The notes under the pieces are model-generated. The model searched no databases. It had not been told where the DNA came from and saw only the letters and a program-made list of their open reading frames with translations. A stretch of DNA of 64,000 nucleotides from Lentisalinibacter orientalis (lineage in GTDB: Bacteria; Pseudomonadota; Gammaproteobacteria; Steroidobacterales; Woeseiaceae), in the NCBI RefSeq assembly GCF_040706535.1, contig NZ_JAPDRJ010000001.1:744001-808000 (forward strand), written 5' to 3'. Shown here one piece after another: positions 34,729 to 44,251 of the stretch (position 1 is its first letter; each line of letters opens with the position of its first letter). The position numbers were made by a program, and so were the translations under genes.

Positions 34729-35706
34729 TCAGTTCACCCGGTTGCGGGGCTCTCCCGCGAGCCAGGCGCGCGCGTTCTCGGCGAGTTCCGCGATGGCGCG
34801 CTGGCGGGACTCCCGCGCCGCCCAGGCGATGTGGGGGGTGAGGATCAGGTTGTCGCCCCGGTAGTCGAGCAGCGGATCGCCGTCCACCGGCGGCTCCTGG
34901 GGCAGCACGTCGATGCCGGCGCCCGCGATGCGCCCGTTGGTGAGCGCCGCGGCGAGGGCGGCGGTGTCCACCAGCGCGCCGCGGGCGGTGTTGATCAGCA
35001 CCGCATCCGGCTTCATGCGCTGCAGTTCGCCGGCGCCGATCATTCCCCGGTTAACTTCCGTGAGGGGGCAATGCAGGCTGAGCACGTCGGCCTCCGTGAG
35101 CACCTCCTCGAAAGGCCGGCGGCCCGCCCGCACGGAGTCCGCGCCCGGGCGTTCGCTGATCAGCGCCTCCATCCCCAGCGCTTCGCCCATGCGGGCGACG
35201 CCGCGGCCGAGCGCCCCGTAGCCGACGATGCCGAGGCGCCTGCCGGCCAGTTCCCGGATGGAATAGTCGAGCAGGCAGAAGTTGCCGGCCTGCTGCCAGT
35301 CGCCGGCGGCGACCAGCGCCGTGTACTCGGCCAGCCGGTGGGTGAGCGAGAGCATGACGCCCATGACGTGCTGCACCACCGACTGCGTGCAGTAGTCGCG
35401 GATGTTGGCCACGACCACGCCCCGCTCTCCGGCTGCCTCGAGGTCGATGTTGTCCACGCCCGTGGCGGTGAGGCCCACGAAGCCCAGGCGGCCCGCGCTC
35501 TCGATCTCGGCGCGGCCCAGCTTCACCTTGTTCAGGAAGACCAGTCTGGCGTCGGCAATGCGGCGGGCGACCTCATCGGGCTCGGTGGCGCCGTGCACCT
35601 CCAGGCTGCCGCCGACGGCGTCCGCCAGCGGGGCGAGGTCCAGGTCGCCGGCACCCATCGTGTCCAGGTCGAGGAAAACGGCGTCGGCTTTGGGGCTATT
35701 GCTCAT
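34729..35706 (-). CDS. D-2-hydroxyacid dehydrogenase (glycerate/hydroxypyruvate type)
   Basis: The 325-residue protein has the Rossmann motif GIVGYGALGRGVA (about residues 150-162). The catalytic Arg is in INTARGALVD, Glu in LPQEPP, and His in LTPHIAWAARESRQR. It most resembles HprA-like glycerate dehydrogenases that reduce hydroxypyruvate or glyoxylate with NAD(P)H, but substrate cannot be fixed from sequence. It abuts phrB without spacing and is divergent from the ycgN-like gene. Confidence 0.9.
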   Translation of the reverse strand: MSNSPKADAVFLDLDTMGAGDLDLAPLADAVGGSLEVHGATEPDEVARRIADARLVFLNKVKLGRAEIESAGRLGFVGLTATGVDNIDLEAAGERGVVVANIRDYCTQSVVQHVMGVMLSLTHRLAEYTALVAAGDWQQAGNFCLLDYSIRELAGRRLGIVGYGALGRGVARMGEALGMEALISERPGADSVRAGRRPFEEVLTEADVLSLHCPLTEVNRGMIGAGELQRMKPDAVLINTARGALVDTAALAAALTNGRIAGAGIDVLPQEPPVDGDPLLDYRGDNLILTPHIAWAARESRQRAIAELAENARAWLAGEPRNRVN

Positions 35707-35849
35707 TGTGATGGCCGGGGGAAAACGATTAGTTTAGCAACCGTGGCCCGATACGAGGCCAGTGAGAGGCGGAGCCGGCGGGACAGGGAATTGGACGGAG
35801 CACTGACATCGGCAGGAGCGGCTTGCGGACGGCCGGGGCGGGAGCGGCC

Positions 35850-36299
35850 GTGAAACCGTTCTGGAAAACCACGCCGCTGGCGGAGATGACCCGCGAACAG
35901 TGGGAGTCGCTGTGCGACGGCTGCGGCCGCTGCTGCCTGCACAAGCTGGAGGACATCGACACCGGCGAGGTGCGCTACACCCGGGTGGCCTGCCGCCTGC
36001 TGGAGCTCGGCAGCTGCCGCTGCTCGGATTATGCGAACCGCGCCGAGCGGGTGCCGGACTGTCTCGTGATGAGTCCGGATTCGCTGGGTGAGATGACCTG
36101 GCTGCCCCGGTCCTGTGCCTATCGCCGCATCAGCGAGGGCCGCGGCCTCGCCTGGTGGCATCCGCTGGTCAGCGGCAATCCCGAGACGGTCCACGAGGCC
36201 GGCATCTCCGTGCGTGCCTGGGCCGTGTCCGAGAACGAGCACGGGGAACCGGATCCGGAGTGCGACATGATTCCCCTGCCCGGCGGGTCCGGGCCCTGA
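35850..36299 (+). CDS. YcgN family cysteine cluster protein
   Basis: The 149-residue protein belongs to UPF0260/YcgN. It begins MKPFWKTTPLAEMTREQWE and has clustered cysteines in LCDGCGRCC, RVACRLLELGSCRCSDY and VPDCLVM, suggesting a metal or Fe-S site. GTG 35850, preceded by GGGAGCGG, gives the family-standard N-terminus; the TTG further upstream is not needed. Function is unknown in the family. It is 31 bp before the nitroreductase gene. Confidence 0.9.
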   Translation: MKPFWKTTPLAEMTREQWESLCDGCGRCCLHKLEDIDTGEVRYTRVACRLLELGSCRCSDYANRAERVPDCLVMSPDSLGEMTWLPRSCAYRRISEGRGLAWWHPLVSGNPETVHEAGISVRAWAVSENEHGEPDPECDMIPLPGGSGP

Positions 36300-36330
36300 C
36301 GGCCGCCGCAGGCGGCGCGAGGAGAGAGCG

Positions 36331-37005
36331 ATGGCCGATGCCCGATTCATCCCGCTGCCCGCCTACCGGGAGTTCCCCGTCGCCGATATGCGCGACCGGG
36401 CGCGGCGCTTCCACGAGGAACTCGAGCGCCGGCGCAGCGTGCGGGATTTCTCGTCCCGCGCCGTCCCCCGCCAGATCATCGACGATTGCCTGCGCGCCGC
36501 GGGCACGGCGCCCAGCGGCGCCAACCGCCAGCCCTGGCACTTCGTGGTCGTCAGCGGTCCGCAGACCAAGCGGCGCATCCGCGAAGCCGCGGAGACCGAG
36601 GAGCGGGAGTTCTACCAGCGCCGCGCACCGGAGGAATGGCTGCAGGCCCTGGCGCCGCTGGGCACCGATGCGGACAAGCCCTTCCTCGAGAAGGCGCCCT
36701 ACCTGATCGCCGTGTTCCTGCAGAAATACGGCTACCTGGAGGACGGCACCCGGGTGAAGCACTACTACCCCCAGGAATCCGTGGGCCTCGCCACCGGCAT
36801 GCTGATCACGGCGCTGCACCACGCGGGCCTCGCCACCCTCACCCACACGCCCAGCCCGATGGGCTTCCTGAACGAGATCCTCGAGCGCCCGAAGAGCGAG
36901 CGGCCGTTCCTGCTGCTGGTGACGGGCTATCCCGGCAAGGACGCCCGGGTGCCGGACATCCGCCGCAAGAAGCTGGAAGAATTCGTCACCTACAACGACG
37001 TGTAG
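36331..37005 (+). CDS. Nitroreductase family protein
   Basis: The 224-residue FMN-dependent oxidoreductase starts with the RRSVRDFSSRAVP FMN-phosphate motif (about residues 35-47). It continues with AAGTAPSGANRQPWHFVVVSG, SVGLATGMLITALHHAGLATLTHTP and LLLVTGYPGKDARVP. Members reduce nitroaromatics, quinones, or other substrates such as iodotyrosine; the true substrate is unknown. The stop TAG lies within the GTAG of a REP element, so the repeat defines the gene end. Confidence 0.9.
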   Translation: MADARFIPLPAYREFPVADMRDRARRFHEELERRRSVRDFSSRAVPRQIIDDCLRAAGTAPSGANRQPWHFVVVSGPQTKRRIREAAETEEREFYQRRAPEEWLQALAPLGTDADKPFLEKAPYLIAVFLQKYGYLEDGTRVKHYYPQESVGLATGMLITALHHAGLATLTHTPSPMGFLNEILERPKSERPFLLLVTGYPGKDARVPDIRRKKLEEFVTYNDV

Positions 37006-37214
37006 GAGGGCCTTCAGGCCCGACCCCGCCCTGCCAGACCCCCTTTCTATTGTGGCCGCCCTGCGGGGGTATCCATCTTGCTCCCGACAAAAGGTCGCGG
37101 CGATGGATACCCCCGCATGACGGCCGCCTCGTGGTGGCCGAGAGGATCCGCCAGTCAGTGACGCTGGCGGGCCAACGTCAAAAGAAACCGGATCGGGCCT
37201 GAAGGCCCTCCTAC
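37002..37214. repeat. 213-bp composite REP element with inverted GTAG termini
   Basis: The left terminus (37002-37023) reads GTAGGAGGGCCTTCAGGCCC plus two bases. The right terminus (37193-37214) is its exact reverse complement. Each end is itself a small hairpin after GTAG, the tetranucleotide typical of REP sequences handled by RAYT (Y1) transposases. The 74-bp hairpin lies between them. It fills the convergent gap between the nitroreductase gene and ppc. No transposase is in the window. Confidence 0.85.
37053..37126 (-). repeat. 74-bp hairpin element, copy 2 (inverted)
   Basis: This is the exact reverse complement of 33216-33289. Its 16-bp arms are at 37062-37077 and 37102-37117. The flanking DNA is unrelated apart from the GTAG-type REP termini. 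Confidence 0.9.
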
Positions 37215-37220
37215 AGGGGA

Positions 37221-39977
37221 TCAGCCCGTGTTCTGCAGCCCTTGCGCGATGCCGTTCACGCTGGCCAGCAGCGCCGCGAACAGTTCGTCGTCGTCGCGCT
37301 CCTTCGCGCGCCAGCGGGCCAGGAGATCCACCTGCAGAAGGCTCATGGGGTCCACGTAGGGATTGCGCAGCATGATGGCCCGCTGCATCGTCTTGTCCTT
37401 CTCCAGCAGGTTCGCGTTGCCCGTGAGCTTCAGCACCATGTCCCGGGTCAGTTCGAATTCGTCGCAGATCACCGGGTAGAACTTCTCGTGCAGCGTGCCG
37501 GCGAGTTCCGAGTAGCGCGAGGCGATGGTCATGTCGGATTTCGCCAGCACCATCTCCACGTCGGAGAGCAGCGACTGCAGGTAGAACCACTCACGGGTCA
37601 TGGCCGTGAAGGCCTCTTCGCCGTGGATCTCGATGGCCGCGCGCAGTCCGCTGCCGAAGCCGAACCAGCCCGGCAGGATGTGCCGGCTCTGGGTCCAGGC
37701 GAATACCCAGGGGATGGCCCGCAGGTCCTGGATGCCCCGCTGCTTGCGCCGGGACGACGGCCGCGAGCCGATGCGCATGCGCTCGATGACGTCGATGGGA
37801 GTCGCGCAGCGGAAGTAGTCGAAGAAGCCCGGCCGCTCGTAGACGAGGCCCCGGTAGACCTTGCGGCTCTCGACGGCGACGGTGTCCATCATCTGCCGCC
37901 ACTCGTCCGGTTCCGGCGTGGTGCGCTCCGGGTTGGCGGTGGCGATGGAGACCGAGGCCATCAGCTGCTCCAGCGTGCGCAGCGCGATGCCACGCAGGCC
38001 GTACTTCTCGTTGATGATCTCCCCCTGCTCGGTGACCCGCAGGCGGCCGCGGATGGTGTCCGCCGGCGCGCCCAGTACCGCGGCGTGGGTCTTGCCGCCG
38101 CCCCGGCTGGTGGTGCCGCCGCGGCCGTGGAAGAGCGTGATGTCGAGATCCTCGCTGTCGAGTTCGCGCACGAGATCCGCCTGGGCCTCGTACAGCGCCC
38201 AGCGCGCCGAGGCCAGCCCCGAGTCCTTGTTGCTGTCCGAATAGCCCACCATGATCATCTGCTCGTCGCCGCGGTGGGCGAGGTGCTTGCGATAGACCTC
38301 GTCGGCCAGCAGCTCCTGCATGATGCGGGTACCGTTCCTGAGATCGTCGACGGTCTCGAACAGGGGTGCGACGTCCAGCGGTACCTTGCCGCCCTTCGAC
38401 GCCAGGTCGCCCCAGCGGGCCAGCAGCAGCACGGACAGCACGTCGTCGGCGCCCTGGGTCATGCTGACGATGAACGGGCCGATGGCCCGCTTGCCGTACT
38501 TGCGCCGGCAGAACGAGATGGCCTGGAACACGGCCAGGGTCTTGCGGATGCGCGTGTCGGTGCTGTCGGCCTTGGGCAGCTCCCGGTCCAGCAAGGCCTC
38601 GCGGATGCGCTCCGCCCGCGCCTCCGGCGTCCACTCCAGCCAGTCCTCGATGTCCAGGCAGCGGCCCACCACCTCCCGGTGCACCAGTGCGTCCTGGCGC
38701 ACGTCCAGGGTCAGCAGGTGGAAACCGAAGGTGCGGATGCGCCGGAGCAGCCGGCGCACCGTGAACAGCCCGGCATGGCGGCCCCGGTTCGCGCGCAGGC
38801 TGGTCGCGATCAGGCGGATGTCGGCCTCGAACTCCTGCGCCGATTCGTAGGGGAAGGCGCTGTCGTCGTAGGTGGACTGCAGCCGCTCCTGGACGAGGCG
38901 GAGATACATCCGGTAGGGCATCTCCCGGTGGCGGGCCGGCACCGCGTGCCAGGCGTGGGGGAAGTGGCCCCGGTAGACCTCGATGCGTTCCAGGATGGCC
39001 GGCGCCACGCCCACGCGGGACACCGTCTGGCTGAGCTTGCCGGACAGGCGGCCGCACTCCCGGTAATAGAGGTCCAGGATCAGCGAGCGCTGCCGGGTCA
39101 GCGTATCGCGGATGGTCTTCGCCCCCACGTTGGGATTGCCGTCCATGTCGCCGCCGACCCAGGAGGCGAAGGAGATGAGGTCCGGTATCTCGATGTTGTC
39201 GAGCGTCTCCTGGCCGTAGACGGCGCCGATGGCGTCCTCCAGGCTCTCGTAGAACGGCGGCAGCACCCGGTAGAGCACGTCGGTGAGGAAGAACAGCACG
39301 TGCTCGAGCTCGTCGGCGACGGTCATGCTCTCGGAGGGGTGCTCCTCGGTCTGCCAGATGGCGGTGACCTCGGCGCGGATCGAGGCGAGTGCGGTGCGCT
39401 CCTCCTGGGGCGTGAGCGTGGGGTTCAGCATGTCCACCAGATGGCGGACGATGTTCTGCTCCTTGCGCAGGATGGTACGGCGGGTGGGCTCCGTGGGGTG
39501 GGCCGTGAACACCGGCTGGATGCGCAGCCGATGCAGCAGCGTGTCGAGGTCGGCGTTGCTGACGCCGGCCTCGTGCAGGTCGCGCAGGGCGTACTCCAGG
39601 CCGCCGGGCTGGAACGTGTCTTCGTCGCGCAGGTAGTCCCGCCGCCGCCGGATGCGGTGCACCTTCTCGGCCGTGTTCACCAGCTCGAAGTAGGTGGAGA
39701 AGGCGCGGATCACGTCGCGGGCGGTATCCGGCGGCAGGGCCTGCACCAGGTCGGTGAGCTCGGCTGCGGCTTCCCGGTCGCCCTCCCGGCGACGGATGGA
39801 GATGCGCCGGGCGCTCTCCACCAGCTCGTACAGGGATTCGCCGCCCTGCTCGCGCAGCAGCTCGCCGATCAGACGACCGAGGGTGCGTACGTCGTCGCGC
39901 AGCGCCCGGTCCTTGCGGGCGAAGACGATCTCGCTGCGGCGCAGGCCGCCGTTGCCGCTGTCGGCTGGTTCGCTCAC
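37221..39977 (-). CDS. ppc: Phosphoenolpyruvate carboxylase
   Basis: PPC carboxylates PEP to oxaloacetate, replenishing the TCA cycle. The 918-residue protein shows the catalytic His in VFTAHPTEPTRRTIL, GGDMDGNPNVG, VGYSDSNKDSG, the Gly-rich FHGRGGTTSRGGGKTH and the C-terminal GIAQGLQNTG. The usual GRGGTVGRGGGP is varied here to GTTSRGGGKTH, a small deviation in a catalytic loop. Translation starts at GTG. It follows yajQ by 7 bp and ends at the REP element. Confidence 0.95.
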   Translation of the reverse strand: MSEPADSGNGGLRRSEIVFARKDRALRDDVRTLGRLIGELLREQGGESLYELVESARRISIRRREGDREAAAELTDLVQALPPDTARDVIRAFSTYFELVNTAEKVHRIRRRRDYLRDEDTFQPGGLEYALRDLHEAGVSNADLDTLLHRLRIQPVFTAHPTEPTRRTILRKEQNIVRHLVDMLNPTLTPQEERTALASIRAEVTAIWQTEEHPSESMTVADELEHVLFFLTDVLYRVLPPFYESLEDAIGAVYGQETLDNIEIPDLISFASWVGGDMDGNPNVGAKTIRDTLTRQRSLILDLYYRECGRLSGKLSQTVSRVGVAPAILERIEVYRGHFPHAWHAVPARHREMPYRMYLRLVQERLQSTYDDSAFPYESAQEFEADIRLIATSLRANRGRHAGLFTVRRLLRRIRTFGFHLLTLDVRQDALVHREVVGRCLDIEDWLEWTPEARAERIREALLDRELPKADSTDTRIRKTLAVFQAISFCRRKYGKRAIGPFIVSMTQGADDVLSVLLLARWGDLASKGGKVPLDVAPLFETVDDLRNGTRIMQELLADEVYRKHLAHRGDEQMIMVGYSDSNKDSGLASARWALYEAQADLVRELDSEDLDITLFHGRGGTTSRGGGKTHAAVLGAPADTIRGRLRVTEQGEIINEKYGLRGIALRTLEQLMASVSIATANPERTTPEPDEWRQMMDTVAVESRKVYRGLVYERPGFFDYFRCATPIDVIERMRIGSRPSSRRKQRGIQDLRAIPWVFAWTQSRHILPGWFGFGSGLRAAIEIHGEEAFTAMTREWFYLQSLLSDVEMVLAKSDMTIASRYSELAGTLHEKFYPVICDEFELTRDMVLKLTGNANLLEKDKTMQRAIMLRNPYVDPMSLLQVDLLARWRAKERDDDELFAALLASVNGIAQGLQNTG

Positions 39978-39984
39978 GGGCGGG

Positions 39985-40467
39985 TCAGTCGCGGAAGTTC
40001 TCGTACTGGAGCGGCAGGTCGATGTCGGCGTCCTTCAGCAGCGCGATCGCCGCCTGCAGGTCGTCCTTCTTCTTCCCGTTGATGCGAACCTTTTCCCCCT
40101 GGATGGAGGCCTGCACCTTCATCTTCGAATCCTTGACGAGCCGGACGATCTTCTTTGCCAGCGCCGAGTCGATGCCCTGGCGCAGCGTCACGGTCTGGCG
40201 TGCCTCGCTGCCGCTCTCCTCGACCTCGCCCGCCTCCAGGCAGGCGACGTCGATGCCGCGCTTGGCGAGTTTCTGGCGCAGGATGTCCATCATCTGCTGC
40301 AGCTGGAACTCCACCTGCGCACGCAGGCGGATGGCCGACTCCTCCTGCTCGAACTTCGCGCCGGTGCCCTTGAAGTCGAAGCGGTTGGTGACCTCCCGGT
40401 TGGCCTGGTCCACCGCGTTGGTAACCTCGTGCATGTCCACTTCGGAGACGACGTCGAACGATGGCAT
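39985..40467 (-). CDS. yajQ: YajQ family nucleotide-binding protein
   Basis: The 160-residue protein is of standard length. It starts MPSFDVVSEVDMHEVTNAVDQ and contains NREVTNRFDFKGTGA and KVRINGKKKDDLQAAIALLK. YajQ proteins bind nucleotides, and a Xanthomonas homologue binds cyclic di-GMP. The gene lies 10 bp after the thioredoxin-like lipoprotein gene and 7 bp before ppc, so the minus-strand genes may be read together. Confidence 0.93.
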   Translation of the reverse strand: MPSFDVVSEVDMHEVTNAVDQANREVTNRFDFKGTGAKFEQEESAIRLRAQVEFQLQQMMDILRQKLAKRGIDVACLEAGEVEESGSEARQTVTLRQGIDSALAKKIVRLVKDSKMKVQASIQGEKVRINGKKKDDLQAAIALLKDADIDLPLQYENFRD

Positions 40468-40477
40468 GTGGCCCTCC

Positions 40478-41743
40478 TCAGGCTGCGTCCTCGGCTGCCG
40501 GCACGGGCTCGGCCAGCAGGTCCTCGATGAAGGTGGTCATCTCCCGGGTCAGCTGCTCGTAATGCTCGCCCGTGCCCGGGCCCTGGAATCCGGTATGGAT
40601 CTGGCGCACCCGCCCGCCCCGGCCGATGAAGATGGTGGTGGGGAACGCGAGCACGTGGTTCAGCGAGGGCAGTGTCTTCGCGGCCTCCGTCTTGTCCGAG
40701 ATGCCCGCGATCAGTGTGGCGTACTCGATGCCGAACTTCTGCCGGAACTTCTCCACCTGGGCGGCGGCCGCGTCGAAGTCCTCCAGGTGCTCGTACATGA
40801 GTGCGACCACCTCCAGGCCCTGGCCGCGCAGCCGCTTGTACAGCGGCGCCATGAACGCGGCCTCGTCGTGGCAGTTCGGGCACCAGCTGCCGGCCAGCGT
40901 CACCACCACCACCTTGCCGCGGAAACGCTCGTCGTCCAGCGAGACCGGTTGGCCGTCCGTATCGGGGAAGGTGAAAGTGAAGCGCTCGTAGCCGGGCTTC
41001 AGAAAGGTCAGCCGCCGGGCGTCCGCCAGCGAGGCCCGCGGGTTGCGCACGGCCGACCATGTCTCCTGCCACTCGGTGCCGGACCAGAAGCGGCCGGTCA
41101 GGCGGCCCTCTTCTTCCACTGCCTTGAACAGGAACGCGTGGGCGCCGTCGAACTTGGACAGGGTCACCTCGCGCCCGCGCACCGTGCCTTCCAGGTAGCG
41201 GTAGTCGCCGGTCTCGGTGAGGAACGTGCCGAACAGCCGGTTGCCGCGCTGGGCGAACTCGCCCACGGCCGGATGCTGGTTACCGTCCGGCTCCGTGAAG
41301 CTCACCTCCCAGCGCCCGGAGACGTCCACTTCCGCCGTGGCGTGGGGCTGGCTGGATGCCGCGGTGCCAGGCACGGCAGCGAAGGGGATGCGCTGCTCCT
41401 TGCCATAGCGTTTCACGAGGGTGAGCGTGCCGGTGAGCCGGCCCTCCGCCCACTCCGCCTCGATGCGGTTGTTGTAGGCGGGGAACGTGAGGGTGACCCG
41501 GCTGCCGCTGACGGCGACCTCGGGCACGCGCACCCGTTCCTGGCCGTTGATCAGCGTGGCGCGGTGGCCGGCGCCGTCGCGGCCCAGCTCCAGGCCGAAG
41601 GGCGCGCGGCCGCCGGGCAGCTCGAGCCAGGCACGCCAGGCCCCGAGCGGCGGCTCGGCCGGCGCGTCGGTGCGCTGCTCGCCGCAGCCCGCCACCAGCG
41701 CGAGGGCCAGTGCCGCCAGCAGCGCTCTCCCAAACCTCGGCAT
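40478..41743 (-). CDS. TlpA/ResA-like thioredoxin-fold lipoprotein
   Basis: From the ATG at 41743 the 421-residue protein has a lipoprotein signal ending LALVAGC. Residues about 25-245 hold two beta-rich repeats of similar pattern (each with RLTG...LTL/RFW strands). A thioredoxin-like domain of the AhpC-TSA/TlpA type ends the protein, with active site C288-PN-C291 in AGSWCPNCHDE and the cis-Pro segment LAFPTTIFI. It probably acts as a membrane-anchored periplasmic reductase. The partner is unknown. Upstream in-frame sequence to 41791 is not conserved. Confidence 0.85.
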   Translation of the reverse strand: MPRFGRALLAALALALVAGCGEQRTDAPAEPPLGAWRAWLELPGGRAPFGLELGRDGAGHRATLINGQERVRVPEVAVSGSRVTLTFPAYNNRIEAEWAEGRLTGTLTLVKRYGKEQRIPFAAVPGTAASSQPHATAEVDVSGRWEVSFTEPDGNQHPAVGEFAQRGNRLFGTFLTETGDYRYLEGTVRGREVTLSKFDGAHAFLFKAVEEEGRLTGRFWSGTEWQETWSAVRNPRASLADARRLTFLKPGYERFTFTFPDTDGQPVSLDDERFRGKVVVVTLAGSWCPNCHDEAAFMAPLYKRLRGQGLEVVALMYEHLEDFDAAAAQVEKFRQKFGIEYATLIAGISDKTEAAKTLPSLNHVLAFPTTIFIGRGGRVRQIHTGFQGPGTGEHYEQLTREMTTFIEDLLAEPVPAAEDAA

Positions 41744-41787
41744 GTATTCGGCTCCGTGCAACGGTGTTCTCTCCGGCCGGCGGCGGC

Positions 41788-43602
<1,815 letters not shown>

Positions 43603-43624
43603 GGGTGCGGGCGAGCCGTTCGGC

Positions 43625-43960
43625 TCAGTCGCTGCCGGCGCTCTCCAGGGCGCGCAGATGCTTGCGGGCGAGTTCGATGAAGCGCGGCGTCAGGCCGGCG
43701 TCCTCGTAGATGGGGTCGCCCTGCTCGTCCTCGCGGATGACGCGTTCGCCGGGCTCGTAGGGCATCGCGGCCTCCAGTTCGTCGAGGGCGGTGCCCAGCA
43801 GGTCGGTGATGATCTGCTCCAGCTCGGGGCCGCCGAACAGCTCCTCCAGGGCGTGCAGCCGGGCCGCGTCCTCCAGCGGCAGGCGGACCGCATATTCCTC
43901 CTCGGTCCGGGTGACACGGGGCGTCTTCTGCCAGGTTTCCAGCAGCTGCTTGAAGCTCAT
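43625..43960 (-). CDS. Small conserved protein, pilin-assembly-like
   Basis: The 111-residue acidic protein starts MSFKQLLETWQKTPRV after AGGAG. It contains VRLPLEDAARLHALEELFGG, EQIITDLLGTALDELEAAMPY and GDPIYEDAGLTPRFIELARKHL. I associate this with small proteins labelled pilin assembly proteins in related Gammaproteobacteria, but I know of no firm biochemistry. The middle resembles an RHH/helical dimer segment. There is no signal peptide. It heads the ABC-TlpA-yajQ-ppc series. Confidence 0.7.
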   Translation of the reverse strand: MSFKQLLETWQKTPRVTRTEEEYAVRLPLEDAARLHALEELFGGPELEQIITDLLGTALDELEAAMPYEPGERVIREDEQGDPIYEDAGLTPRFIELARKHLRALESAGSD

Positions 43961-44251
43961 GGGCGGACTCCTGAAGGGGCGGCCACACGGGTGGCCCTGC
44001 AAGGGTGGCCAGGCGCCGGCCGGGCAGCGATGATGCGCCGCGGCGGACTCGCCGCGACCATAGCAGAAACCCGATCGAGGCCCAAATCCCGCCGGCGCCG
44101 CCATGCTGCCGCGTGTCAGCTTCCGTCCGCGGGGTGGTCCTGCCCGCGGAGCGGATGTGAGAAACTCCCCGGTCCGGCCGTGGGGGCGGTCCCGTATACT
44201 CGGCGATCCCCCGGCGGGGGCCGCGTTGCTGGTTGACGTTGCGAGGACGGT

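Noticed and set aside
33289..35853. An 854-codon open frame opposite phrB and the dehydrogenase gene
   Set aside because: Both minus-strand proteins carry complete catalytic motifs; the plus-strand frame has none.
33216..37126. The two 74-bp repeats as a CRISPR or integron attC array
   Set aside because: There are only two copies, 3.8 kb apart and inverted, with genes between, no cas genes and no integrase. The attC core motifs RYYYAAC and GTTRRRY are not seen at the ends.
37242..40082. A 946-codon open frame opposite ppc
   Set aside because: It exists because ppc is GC-rich and lacks stops in the complementary frame; the ppc protein is conserved end to end.
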